This document shows positions 33,666-41,808 of a DNA stretch of 64,000 nt, in pieces. The notes beneath the pieces were generated by a model that ran no database searches, had not been told where the DNA came from, and saw nothing but the letters and a program-made list of their open reading frames with translations. The stretch comes from Marvinbryantia formatexigens. Its GTDB lineage: Bacteria; Bacillota; Clostridia; Oscillospirales; Ruminococcaceae. Every line of letters starts with the position of its first letter. The first letter of the stretch is position 1. Position numbers and translations under genes: made by a program. The stretch spans positions 113,796-177,795 of the forward strand of contig JAETPU010000004.1 in the NCBI GenBank assembly GCA_021771035.1. The letters are read 5' to 3'.

Positions 33666-34640
33666 CTATCCCAAGAGCTGCAGCACAATCTGGATTATCC
33701 AGAACAGGATATAAAGGACCATTCCCACATTGAGGATGACGGCGGAGAACCGCTTGCCCTTGGGAATGACAACTTCTCCAGGGCCCAGCCTGAATTTTGA
33801 CAGGTTGACAAAGAATAAGGCAATTCCTGCGCTTACAAGGCTCAGCACAAATACCACATACAGGGCGGACACAACAAAGGAAAGGCCGTTTTGCGAAAGG
33901 AGTCCGGCGGCGGACTGCATATCTGTATAGTCCATCTGGGCAAGGGGGTTCTCCAATAAAAGAAGGCTGACCACGGAACCCATAAAGTTTATCACCATAT
34001 GCGGTACAATCGTATACAGGAGCCTTCCGGTTTTCACATAGACGAAGCCCCAGAACGCCCCAAGCAGAAACGCATACGCAAACTGATTCAAATTCCCATG
34101 GAACAATCCAAACATAAGCCCGGAGAGGAGCACTGCCGCCGCCTGCCCATACCGGACCGTCCTGTCTATCAAAAGCTTTCGGAACACGAATTCCTCAATG
34201 ACCGGCGCGCACAGCACCATTATAAAAAACGCGGTCAGGGGATTGAGCGTCTGAACCAAATCCACAATCACGTTGGAGACCGGCTGCGCCTTGATGAGTC
34301 CGATTCCCAGAGTAATCAGCTGGCCTATCAGGTTTCCCACAAACATGATTGCATAGGAGATACAAAAAACCGTCAGCAGCTGGCCAGCCCCAAGTTTATG
34401 CTGCTGAGGCTTTGTCCCCGGCACCCGTTTGATAAGCCCGATCATAATCGGCATTCCTACTAGGTACATGGGCAGCATGGAGAGTACCAAGCTGATGTCC
34501 ACGTTCTCAAAAAGCCTTGGGTTTATGGCCTGCACCAGCGCCGTTGTGCCCAGCTGAACCGCAAATACAATCAGCGTACCCAGAAAAAACATCAGTCCCA
34601 GCCTGGAGAAATGTTTTTTTGCCTCTTTCCAGTTTTCCAT
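33666..34640 (-). CDS. CPBP-family intramembrane protease
   Basis: About 324 residues with eight predicted membrane helices and the CPBP (Abi/CAAX-protease-like) motifs: EEFVFRKLL (the glutamate pair and Arg), FGLFHGNLNQF (His of motif 2) and PHMVINFMG (motif 3). Such proteases can process lipids-modified or bacteriocin precursors; the substrate here is unknown. Of several ATGs I prefer the one at 34640, 9 bases after AAGGA. It lies convergent to kdpE and separates kdpDE from kdpFABC. A tandem pair of three-stem modules lies 5' of it, with the -10 about 290 bases away. Confidence 0.87.
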   Translation of the reverse strand: MENWKEAKKHFSRLGLMFFLGTLIVFAVQLGTTALVQAINPRLFENVDISLVLSMLPMYLVGMPIMIGLIKRVPGTKPQQHKLGAGQLLTVFCISYAIMFVGNLIGQLITLGIGLIKAQPVSNVIVDLVQTLNPLTAFFIMVLCAPVIEEFVFRKLLIDRTVRYGQAAAVLLSGLMFGLFHGNLNQFAYAFLLGAFWGFVYVKTGRLLYTIVPHMVINFMGSVVSLLLLENPLAQMDYTDMQSAAGLLSQNGLSFVVSALYVVFVLSLVSAGIALFFVNLSKFRLGPGEVVIPKGKRFSAVILNVGMVLYILFWIIQIVLQLLG

Positions 34641-34839
34641 CTTCATCCATCCTTCCATATTTACGCTCAAACGCCCGGCTGCTCTGTGCGGGCATTTTAT
34701 CCTGAGAGGGAGAGGCAGCCTCCATCCCGGGACAAGATACGGTTCTCTCCCATTGAGAATTCTATTCTGGATTTCCCTGTCCCAAAGCCTTGCCATGGGG
34801 CGCGGCATCATGGTTATCCCAGTATAAATCCGGAAGAGA

Positions 34840-34940
34840 CCGGGATGTTTTGCTCTTCAGCCTCTGCCGAATGCCAGCCGCCGTTTGGCCGGCAAGCGAA
34901 ACCCCCAGATGTTCACATTGTATGTGAACATTATACCACG
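34840..34940 (-). repeat. Three-stem intergenic module, copy E
   Basis: Minus strand: TGG-TATAAT, a perfect extended -10 (34938-34930), palindrome TTCACAT-aca-ATGTGAA, linker GGGGGTTTCGC, stem TGCCGGCC...GGCTGGCA and stem TTCGGC / GCTGAA. Compared with copy B the stem bases are changed in pairs (CA/TG to TG/CA, TTT/AAA to TTC/GAA with one G-T). Confidence 0.85.
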
Positions 34941-34953
34941 AAGTCTGAACCAA

Positions 34954-35053
34954 CCGGGAGTTTTACGCTTTGGCCTTGCCAAACACCAGCCATGCCTTCG
35001 GGCCGGTGAGCGAAACTCCCAGATGTTCACGTCCTATGTGAACATTGTACCCC
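34954..35053 (-). repeat. Three-stem intergenic module, copy F
   Basis: Minus strand: TACAAT (35049-35044), TTCACAT-agg-ACGTGAA, CTGGGAGTTTCGC, stem CACCGGCC / GGCTGGTG (one G-T), stem TTTGGC / GCCAAA, tail AAAACTCCCGGTTGGTTCAG. Tandem partner of copy E. Confidence 0.85.
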
Positions 35054-35098
35054 ATTCACGCCTTTTTGTCATGTGCATCCTGGGGCGGTGCCCCTTAC

Positions 35099-35133
35099 AA
35101 CAGGCTGTCGGCTCTGCCGGCAGCCTGTTTTTT
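35099..35133 (+). terminator. Terminator-like hairpin upstream of the kdp promoter
   Basis: AACAGGCTG-CGG / CCG-CAGCCTGTT stem followed by six T. No rightward gene ends here; it may insulate kdpF from upstream transcription. Confidence 0.75.
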
Positions 35134-35226
35134 CGTCCGCCTGCCGGACCTTTGCCGCTTTATACGGGAACACTCTCCGCCCGCCATACCGGCGGGCTTT
35201 TTGATACCCGCAAGCTTTCTCGGGGC

Positions 35227-35293
35227 ATCTTAACGAAACCTTAACGGCACATAAAAACGCTTAACCCCACCTTCACAAAAACCTTGCTATACT
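35227..35293 (+). promoter_or_regulatory. Putative KdpE box and promoter of kdpFABC
   Basis: Direct repeats ATCTTAACG (from 35227) and ACCTTAACG (from 35238) at an 11-bp period, then a further half-site CTTAACC at 35260. The extended -10 TGC-TATACT is at 35288-35293, exactly 61 bases from the first repeat, as at kdpD. No -35, consistent with an activated promoter. Confidence 0.8.
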
Positions 35294-35403
35294 GAATACG
35301 GTCGATGAACCCGGAATAATCCGCCGCCGACATCAGCAGCGGATTTCACCTGTTACAGGCGGGGCCATCCGTGATACCAACTGAACAAGAGGAGGAAACA
35401 ACA

Positions 35404-35502
35404 ATGCTGGATCTGCTGATGCTGGGGATTCTGGGGGCTTGTGTGGGGCTGATTGCCCTGCTGGTCCGATGGTGCCGCAAACAGCTTGACTCGGAACAAT
35501 AG
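35404..35502 (+). CDS. Very small membrane protein upstream of kdpF
   Basis: A 32-residue ORF MLDLLMLGILGACVGLIALL followed by VRWCRKQLDSEQ: one membrane helix with a positive cytoplasmic end. GAGGA lies 9 bases upstream. It sits between the kdp promoter and kdpF, 15 bases before the latter, so it belongs to the operon. A short single-helix ORF ahead of kdpF with a W-x-C-type end occurs in other kdp operons, to my recollection; its role is unknown, perhaps stabilising the complex. Confidence 0.6.
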   Translation: MLDLLMLGILGACVGLIALLVRWCRKQLDSEQ

Positions 35503-35517
35503 AAGGGAGCGTTTCTT

Positions 35518-35595
35518 GTGCTGATTCTTGGAGCAATCGTCCTGCTTCTGGGCATCTACCTGGTTTTTGCCCTCATACATCCAGAAAAATTCTAA
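35518..35595 (+). CDS. kdpF: Potassium-transporting ATPase subunit F
   Basis: A 25-residue peptide starting with GTG and reading LILGAIVLLLGIYLVFALIH with the PEKF end, the hallmark of KdpF (single helix, then Pro-Glu-x-Phe). AAGGGAG is 8 bases upstream. It stabilises the KdpABC complex. It is 21 bases from kdpA. Confidence 0.9.
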   Translation: MLILGAIVLLLGIYLVFALIHPEKF

Positions 35596-35616
35596 CGTTC
35601 ACAGGAGGATATGGCT

Positions 35617-37380
35617 ATGCTGGAACTGACACTGACCATCCTCATCTTCTTAGTGATGGTCATTCCGGTGGGCATCTATGTCTATCACATTGCCGCCGGA
35701 AAACACACCTTTGCCGACCCGGTATTTAATAGGGTGGACAAAGTTATCTATAAACTGGGCGGAGTCAATCCCAGCCAGGGCATGAACTGGAAAAAATACG
35801 CCCTGGCCCTTTTGGGAACCAACGCCGTGATGATCCTGTTAGGATACCTGATTCTGCGTATCCAGAGCATCGGGTTTCTCAACCCCAACGGTATTGGGGA
35901 AATGGAACCGTCCCTATCCTTTAACACGATCATCAGCTTTATGACCAACACCAACCTGCAGCACTATTCCGGCGAGTCCGGGCTGTCCTATCTTTCGCAG
36001 ATGCTGGTCATCACCTTTATGATGTTCGTTTCCGCCGCCAGCGGTTACGCGGCCTGTATTGCCTTTATCCGCGGGCTGGCCGGCAAAACCAAGGATAACG
36101 TAGGAAATTTCTTCTGCGATTTGGTACGCATTATCACAAGGGTGCTGCTGCCCTTCTCCATTGTAGGCGGGCTCCTGCTGGTATGGCAGGGCGTTCCCCA
36201 GAACTTCAGCGGCAACATCATCGTGGATACCCTGGAGGGCGCCAAGCAGGTAATCTGTATGGGCCCTGTGGCCGCCCTGGAAATTATCAAACACCTGGGC
36301 ACCAACGGCGGAGGATTTTTAGGCGCCAATTCCTCCACACCGCTGGAAAACCCCACAATCCTTACAAATCTGATTGAATTGTATTCCATGATGCTGCTCC
36401 CCGGCGCCTGTGTCATCACCTTCGGCAAGATGGTGCGGGATCGCAAACAGGAACAGGCCCATGAACCCGCCGGAATTCTCCCGGCACCCAGCACCAGGCG
36501 CAAAAGCCTCACTGTCCGCTTTGCCGGGCGCGAAGGCAGGAGTATTTTCGCCGCCATGGGGATTCTCTTTCTCATCGGCCTGGGCGTCTGCTTCTGGGCG
36601 GAAAGCCAGGGCAACCCGGTGCTTGCGGATATAGGGCTCAGCCAGTCCATGGGCAGCATGGAGGGAAAAGAGGTTCGCTTCGGCGTGGCGCAGTCCGCCA
36701 TGTTTACCACCACAACAACCTCCTTTACCACAGGAACCGTCAACAATATGCACGATACCCTTACTCCCTTGGGAGGTATGGTTCCGCTTCTGCACATGAT
36801 GCTCAACGTAGTATTCGGTGGAAAAGGCGTTGGGCTCATGAACATGATTATGTACGCCATTTTGGCGGTCTTCCTGTGCGGGCTGATGATTGGGCGTACC
36901 CCGGAATACCTGGGCAAAAAAATCGAAGGCCGGGAAATGAAGCTCACCGCATTATGTATCATTATCCACCCATTGCTGATCTTATCCTTTTCGGCCTTGG
37001 CGGTATCCGTTTCAGCAGGGCTGCAGGGAATTACAAATCCCGGGTTCCATGGCCTTTCTCAGGTGCTGTATGAGTACGCCTCCTCGGCGGCCAACAACGG
37101 TTCCGGCTTTGAAGGATTGGCGGATAACTCGATGTTTTGGAATATCACCACCGGATTGGCCATGTTCTTTGGACGGTATCTCTCCATTGTTCTGCAGCTG
37201 GCTATCGCCGGTTCCCTGATGAAAAAGAGGTTTGTCACCGAATCCGCAGGAACCCTGCACACGGACAATTTCTCTTTTGCTATCATCCTGGTGGTTGTGG
37301 TGGTTCTTTTCGCGGCGCTCACCTTTTTCCCGGTGCTGGCCCTGGGTCCCATCGCCGAGCATCTCACCCTGTGGGCCTAG
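35617..37380 (+). CDS. kdpA: Potassium-transporting ATPase, channel-like subunit A
   Basis: A 587-residue membrane protein with about ten helices. The selectivity-filter-like segments are seen as NTNLQHYSGESGLSYLSQM, GTNGGGFLGANSSTPLENP, TTTTSFTTGTVNN and SSAANNGSGFEGL, one per repeat of the SKT superfamily. It binds and passes K+ for pumping by KdpB. AGGAGG is 8 bases from the ATG at 35617 and only 2 from the ATG at 35611, so I chose the former. Confidence 0.95.
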   Translation: MLELTLTILIFLVMVIPVGIYVYHIAAGKHTFADPVFNRVDKVIYKLGGVNPSQGMNWKKYALALLGTNAVMILLGYLILRIQSIGFLNPNGIGEMEPSLSFNTIISFMTNTNLQHYSGESGLSYLSQMLVITFMMFVSAASGYAACIAFIRGLAGKTKDNVGNFFCDLVRIITRVLLPFSIVGGLLLVWQGVPQNFSGNIIVDTLEGAKQVICMGPVAALEIIKHLGTNGGGFLGANSSTPLENPTILTNLIELYSMMLLPGACVITFGKMVRDRKQEQAHEPAGILPAPSTRRKSLTVRFAGREGRSIFAAMGILFLIGLGVCFWAESQGNPVLADIGLSQSMGSMEGKEVRFGVAQSAMFTTTTTSFTTGTVNNMHDTLTPLGGMVPLLHMMLNVVFGGKGVGLMNMIMYAILAVFLCGLMIGRTPEYLGKKIEGREMKLTALCIIIHPLLILSFSALAVSVSAGLQGITNPGFHGLSQVLYEYASSAANNGSGFEGLADNSMFWNITTGLAMFFGRYLSIVLQLAIAGSLMKKRFVTESAGTLHTDNFSFAIILVVVVVLFAALTFFPVLALGPIAEHLTLWA

Positions 37381-37433
37381 ATATACCGGCAGAGCCCTAA
37401 TATCCGGATAATCTGCCGGCCACAGCAACCCTA

Positions 37434-37480
37434 AAACCGGGCTTATCGCATGAACGATAATACGCCGCCCGGCCCGGTTT
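37434..37480 (+). other. Structured kdpA-kdpB spacer
   Basis: In the 124-base gap an outer stem AAACCGGGC (37434-37442) / GCCCGGTTT (37472-37480) encloses an inner hairpin TTATCG / CGATAA. There is no T-run, so it is not a terminator. It could be a processing or stability element that sets subunit ratios. Confidence 0.55.
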
Positions 37481-37504
37481 CCAGAAAGGAAGGACTTACC
37501 TGCA

Positions 37505-39556
37505 ATGAGTAGAAAACATAACCAAAAGCTGATCACGCCGCAGATTCTGCGCCAGGCAGCGATTGGGGCTTTTACAAAGTTAAATCCCCGTTACATGATA
37601 AAAAACCCCGTGATGTTTGTGGTAGAGGTGGGATTCCTCATCACGCTGGTGCTCAGCCTGTTCCCCTCCCTGTTTGGGGATTTGGCCGTTTCAAACCTGC
37701 GGGCCTATAACGCCATTGTCTGCGCCGTCCTGTTTATCACCGTCTTGTTCGCCAATTTTGCGGAATCGGTAGCTGAGGGCCGGGGCAAGGCCCAGGCCGC
37801 CAGCTTGAAAAAAACCCAGAAGGACACCAAGGCCCGGCTGCTGTGCGAGGACGGCACCAAAGAGGTGCTCTCCAGCCAGCTCAAACGGGGGGATATCGTT
37901 CTGGTGAAGGCCTCCGAAATTATCCCCGGGGACGGTGAAGTTATCGAGGGCATCGCCTCTGTGGACGAATCCGCCATCACAGGGGAATCCGCGCCGGTGG
38001 TGCGGGAATCCGGCGGGGATTTCTGCTCTGTCACCGGCGGCACCACCGTGGTGTCCGACTGGCTGAAAATCCGCATCACCTCCGATCCCGGCAACAGCTT
38101 TTTGGATCGGATGATCGCGCTGGTTGAGGGCGCCTCCAGAAAAAAGACCCCCAACGAAATCGCCCTGAACACCCTGCTGGTTTCCCTGACCATTATCTTT
38201 TTGATTGTGATTGTCACCCTGTACCCCATCGGATTGTACAGCGGTGTTCAGCTTCAGACCTCCACCCTGGTGGCCCTGGCAGTTTGCCTGATTCCCACCA
38301 CCATCGGCGGGCTGCTTTCCGCCATCGGTATCGCCGGGATGGACCGGGTGACGCGCTTCAATGTGATCGCCATGTCCGGCAAGGCGGTGGAAGCCTGCGG
38401 AGATGTGGATACCATGATTCTGGATAAAACCGGTACTATCACCTATGGCAACCGCCTGGCGGCGGATTTCTTCCCCACAGGCTCAACTCCCAGAAGCGAG
38501 CTCATCCGCTGCGCGGCACTCACCAGCCTAAACGATGAAACCCCCGAGGGGAAATCAACTCTGGAGCTTGCCCGCCGCCTGGGAGACAACAGCGTGCTGC
38601 CTCATGGCTCCAGTTTTCTGGAATTCACCGCGCAAACCCGCATGAGCGGCGTGGATCTTCCTGACGGCTCCAAGCTGCGCAAGGGCGCTGCCGAGGCAGT
38701 GGAGCAATATGTCACCGCACTGGGCGGCAGTATTCCCAGCGATCTGCATGAGCAGGTGGATAAAATCTCCAGCCTGGGGGGAACTCCCCTGACAGTGTGC
38801 CGGGATAACCAAATTTTAGGCGTCATCTATTTGAAGGATACCGTAAAGCCCGGAATGGTACAGCGCTTTGAGCGCCTGCGTGCCATCGGCATCAAAACCA
38901 TCATGTGCACCGGCGACAATCCCCTGACTGCCGCCACCATCGCCAAAGAGGCGGGGGTGGACGGATTCATTGCCGAATGCAAGCCGGAGGATAAAATCGA
39001 CGTTATCAAACAGGAACAGGCCCAGGGAAAAATCGTCGCTATGACCGGTGACGGCACCAACGACGCCCCCGCTTTGGCTCAGGCCAATGTGGGCCTTGCC
39101 ATGAACAGCGGGACCACCGCCGCAAAAGAGGCCGCCAACATGGTGGATCTGGACTCCGATCCCACCAAAATCCTGGAGGTTGTGGAAATCGGCAAACAGC
39201 TGCTCATCACCCGGGGCAGCCTGACCACCTTCTCCATTGCCAACGATATCGCCAAATACTTCGCTATCATCCCAGCCATGTTTATGATGGCAATCCCCCA
39301 GTTGGGGGTTCTCAACATTATGAACCTGGCCACTCCCTACAGCGCGATTCTGTCGGCGCTTATCTTCAACGCCATAATTATCCCCTGCTTAATCCCTCTG
39401 GCAATGAAGGGCGTGAAATACCGTCCCATGTCCTCGGGAAGGCTGCTGGCCCGCAATATGCTGTTTTTTGGTTTGGGCGGCGTCATCACTCCCTTTTTGG
39501 GGATTAAGCTCATCGATATGCTCATTCATCCGCTTCTGGCGCTGCTGGGCCTTTAA
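37505..39556 (+). CDS. kdpB: Potassium-transporting P-type ATPase subunit B
   Basis: A 683-residue P-type ATPase with TGES (AITGESAPV, actuator domain), the phosphorylated Asp in [13 protein letters not shown], the KGA segment [13 protein letters not shown], and the hinge [13 protein letters not shown]. The length is normal. ATP hydrolysis here drives K+ uptake through KdpA. The start follows GGAAGG. It is third in kdpFABC. Confidence 0.97.
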   Translation: MSRKHNQKLITPQILRQAAIGAFTKLNPRYMIKNPVMFVVEVGFLITLVLSLFPSLFGDLAVSNLRAYNAIVCAVLFITVLFANFAESVAEGRGKAQAASLKKTQKDTKARLLCEDGTKEVLSSQLKRGDIVLVKASEIIPGDGEVIEGIASVDESAITGESAPVVRESGGDFCSVTGGTTVVSDWLKIRITSDPGNSFLDRMIALVEGASRKKTPNEIALNTLLVSLTIIFLIVIVTLYPIGLYSGVQLQTSTLVALAVCLIPTTIGGLLSAIGIAGMDRVTRFNVIAMSGKAVEACGDVDTMILDKTGTITYGNRLAADFFPTGSTPRSELIRCAALTSLNDETPEGKSTLELARRLGDNSVLPHGSSFLEFTAQTRMSGVDLPDGSKLRKGAAEAVEQYVTALGGSIPSDLHEQVDKISSLGGTPLTVCRDNQILGVIYLKDTVKPGMVQRFERLRAIGIKTIMCTGDNPLTAATIAKEAGVDGFIAECKPEDKIDVIKQEQAQGKIVAMTGDGTNDAPALAQANVGLAMNSGTTAAKEAANMVDLDSDPTKILEVVEIGKQLLITRGSLTTFSIANDIAKYFAIIPAMFMMAIPQLGVLNIMNLATPYSAILSALIFNAIIIPCLIPLAMKGVKYRPMSSGRLLARNMLFFGLGGVITPFLGIKLIDMLIHPLLALLGL

Positions 39557-39612
39557 GCCGGCCTGCAGTTCTGCCGAAACGGCAACAACAATGGAAAGGA
39601 ATTGAATGAACA

Positions 39613-40278
39613 ATGAAAGAATCAGTGAAAGGCTTTCTCCGCAACGCCCGACAGGCAGTGGTCGTCACAACCGTGTTGATGCTGCTGTGCGGCCTGTTGT
39701 TTCCGGCCCTGCTGACAGGGCTTTCCTCCCTTTTATTCCCGCACCAGGCAAACGGAAGCCTCATCGAGGCCGACGGCAAGCCGGTTGCCGCCCAGAACGT
39801 GGGCCAGGAATTTGTGCAGGACTACTTTCTTTGGGGACGCCCCTCAGCCTACCACTATAATGTATATGTAGAAAATGAGGACGGCACTCAAACTTACCGG
39901 GATGGGAGCGCATTTCCCGGGGTAGGTTCCGGTTCCGCCAACCTGGCGCCATCTAACCCTCAGCTGGCACAACGGGTCCAGGCGGATATCGAGGCCTTCC
40001 TCGAAAAGAATCCCCAGGTCAGCCGCCAGGACATTCCCACCGATCTGCTCACCGCCTCCGGCTCGGGGCTCGATCCCCACATCTCCCCGGCTTCCGCCGA
40101 GCTCCAGGTGCCCAGGATAGCAAAGGCCTCCGGACTCAGCCAGGAAACTGTGCGGGAAATGATTCAGGAAAACACCCAGGGCAAACTCTTAGGGGTGTTC
40201 GGCGCTGACACAGTCAATGTAGTCGGGGTCAATATCGCAATCGCCCAGGAGATGGGCCTGATAGGCTCCCGGAGTTAA
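39613..40278 (+). CDS. kdpC: Potassium-transporting ATPase subunit C
   Basis: A 221-residue protein with one N-terminal membrane helix (residues 12-35), then GSLIEADGKPVAAQNVGQEF, YFWGRPSA-like YFLWGRPSAYHY, SNLAPSNP-like ANLAPSNPQL and the GSGLDPHISPASAELQVPRIA segment, all hallmarks of KdpC. It assists high-affinity nucleotide binding by the KdpFABC complex. It ends about 115 bases before the next gene. Confidence 0.95.
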   Translation: MKESVKGFLRNARQAVVVTTVLMLLCGLLFPALLTGLSSLLFPHQANGSLIEADGKPVAAQNVGQEFVQDYFLWGRPSAYHYNVYVENEDGTQTYRDGSAFPGVGSGSANLAPSNPQLAQRVQADIEAFLEKNPQVSRQDIPTDLLTASGSGLDPHISPASAELQVPRIAKASGLSQETVREMIQENTQGKLLGVFGADTVNVVGVNIAIAQEMGLIGSRS

Positions 40279-40392
40279 AACCGGGATTGTAACGCCCCTT
40301 TCGAGGACATTTTATTCGTGCCCTGCGTTTAAAGTACCCCTATTCCGGCCGCAAATCCGGCTGTATCTTACCTGGAAAGGAAGGTTTTTCTC

Positions 40393-41277
40393 ATGCTTCA
40401 TCCCTACCGTCAGGCAGCCGCCAGGGAGCTGGACTGTCCCGCCTCCCCGGCATTACTCACCCCCGGGCAGGAACTGCTTACCCTGCTGGACGGCATCAAC
40501 GGCTGGCTGGAGGAATACCCCTGTGTTCAGGCCTCCCGGAAAGACAGCACCATCTATCTGTTCTACCGGGACGCCGCCTTCTCCGTGGATGACTTCTGGG
40601 ACACATTCGCAGAGGGCATGGCCCGGGTCAACAGGGCCTGGAATCTGTGTGCCCTCGGCACCGCTCCCAGCCAGGAAAGCGTTCTGTTATCCGCCCGGCT
40701 GGATGAAAAAACGCTGTCTCTGACGCAGTCCAACCTTTCCGGCATCCCCGCTGATTCCCTGCAGGGGCTTTGCCTGATGCTGGACTGCGGGGATCCCCAG
40801 GTTTGTTCTGTGCTTCTGGAACTGCTGGGCTATATCAACTGGCAAACCGGCGCCGCGGCGTTAAGCTGGAAGGATACCGATTTTCTTTCTGAGCAAAAGC
40901 TCATTCTCAATCCCGGCTCTATCGGGTACTTCTGCTATGCGGGAATTGGATGTGCCGGCATAGGAAGCGAGTATTTACCCTCCCTATCCTTTTCCCAGAA
41001 GATGACCCTGTGGTCGTCCTTTTTAGGCGAGGGGCTGAATCCTGCGGAATTTGAATGGCTGGCACAGGATATCGCGCAAAACACCTTGAGCAACCGGATG
41101 GAATGGGAGCTGGCGCTTCTGGAGGTTCTGGAGCGGCTGCAGATCCGAGTTGTCAATGAGGATAAATCCTTTGCCATGTTTGACGGCTCCGGCCGGCGCC
41201 TCTACTTTGGCGCCGACGATCGCCGGGCTGCGGAGTGGGTTCTTCTGAAAATTCTGTTTCCGCTCAATTATCAGTAG
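40393..41277 (+). CDS. Conserved-looking protein of unknown function downstream of kdpC
   Basis: A 294-residue soluble-looking protein without signal peptide or membrane helices. It begins MLHPYRQAAARELDCPASPA and contains several Trp-rich acidic stretches (SVDDFWDTFAEGMARVNRAW); there is no motif I can assign. It has a good ribosome binding site (GGAAGG) and a terminator after it, and is codirectional with kdpFABC with no terminator in between, so it may be cotranscribed. A role in potassium physiology is only a guess from position. Confidence 0.65.
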   Translation: MLHPYRQAAARELDCPASPALLTPGQELLTLLDGINGWLEEYPCVQASRKDSTIYLFYRDAAFSVDDFWDTFAEGMARVNRAWNLCALGTAPSQESVLLSARLDEKTLSLTQSNLSGIPADSLQGLCLMLDCGDPQVCSVLLELLGYINWQTGAAALSWKDTDFLSEQKLILNPGSIGYFCYAGIGCAGIGSEYLPSLSFSQKMTLWSSFLGEGLNPAEFEWLAQDIAQNTLSNRMEWELALLEVLERLQIRVVNEDKSFAMFDGSGRRLYFGADDRRAAEWVLLKILFPLNYQ

Positions 41278-41349
41278 AACGCCTCTGAAGCAAAAAGTGT
41301 TACCCGGTCTATCCGGCCCGAGATTTTGCAGGGTCGCTGCGAATGGGTT

Positions 41350-41376
41350 CCCCCGGTTGATCAACCGGGGGTTTTT
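41350..41376 (+). terminator. Terminator of the kdp-region transcript
   Basis: Fully palindromic CCCCCGGTTGATCAACCGGGGG (in two 11-base halves) followed by five T. Confidence 0.88.
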
Positions 41377-41390
41377 CTTGCCTATTGGGT

Positions 41391-41444
41391 GATATGAAAG
41401 GAGCAGGCGGCGGGAAAATTCCCGCCGCCTGCTCCTTTCATATC
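41391..41444. repeat. 54-bp near-perfect palindrome
   Basis: Two 26-bp arms (41391-41416 and 41419-41444; first arm begins GATATGAAAGGAGCAGG) with only two bases between. No T-run follows on either side. It contains AAAGGAG, so as RNA it would bury a ribosome-binding-like sequence. Confidence 0.85.
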
Positions 41445-41788
41445 TGTTGCGCTTCCCCTGCACTGAGCCGCTGAAACTGAAAGCCAGCCGGGCCCACTCC
41501 GGTGCCGCGCACGAAGGGCCCGTTTATCCCCGCCTTCCATGGCGGAGCCGTCCTCCAAAGCCGTTTTACCCACCGGCCCATACAGCCCTCGCGCCTAGGA
41601 ACGCAACGTTTCGCTAAGCGTTGGCCCAATCTCATTCCGAATGCTGCCGCCGCGTTCCGAAAGGGACTTTCCTCTTTTAAAAAAGGACGGCTTACGGCCT
41701 GAATCCCGGCCGGGTAATCCCTATCGAAACTGGGGATAAGCCTCTTTTTCGAGACTCGTACTTTTCCATCTGCTCGTTTCGCCCGCAC
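41438..41788 (-). CDS. Questionable Arg-rich ORF
   Basis: A 116-codon open frame from GTG (begins MRAKRADGKVRVSKKRLIPS) whose stop lies in the 54-bp palindrome. Its composition is very rich in Arg, Gly and Pro, and there is no clear ribosome binding site, so it may not be a gene. I list it because it is the only substantial frame in the 530-base gap 41278-41808. Confidence 0.2.
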   Translation of the reverse strand: MRAKRADGKVRVSKKRLIPSFDRDYPAGIQAVSRPFLKEESPFRNAAAAFGMRLGQRLAKRCVPRREGCMGRWVKRLWRTAPPWKAGINGPFVRGTGVGPAGFQFQRLSAGEAQQI

Positions 41789-41808
41789 CCATTCTTGAGT
41801 ACCAACGA

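Noticed and set aside
33334..33714. 126-codon plus-strand frame over the end of kdpE
   Set aside because: Out-of-frame shadow of the kdpE DNA-binding domain.
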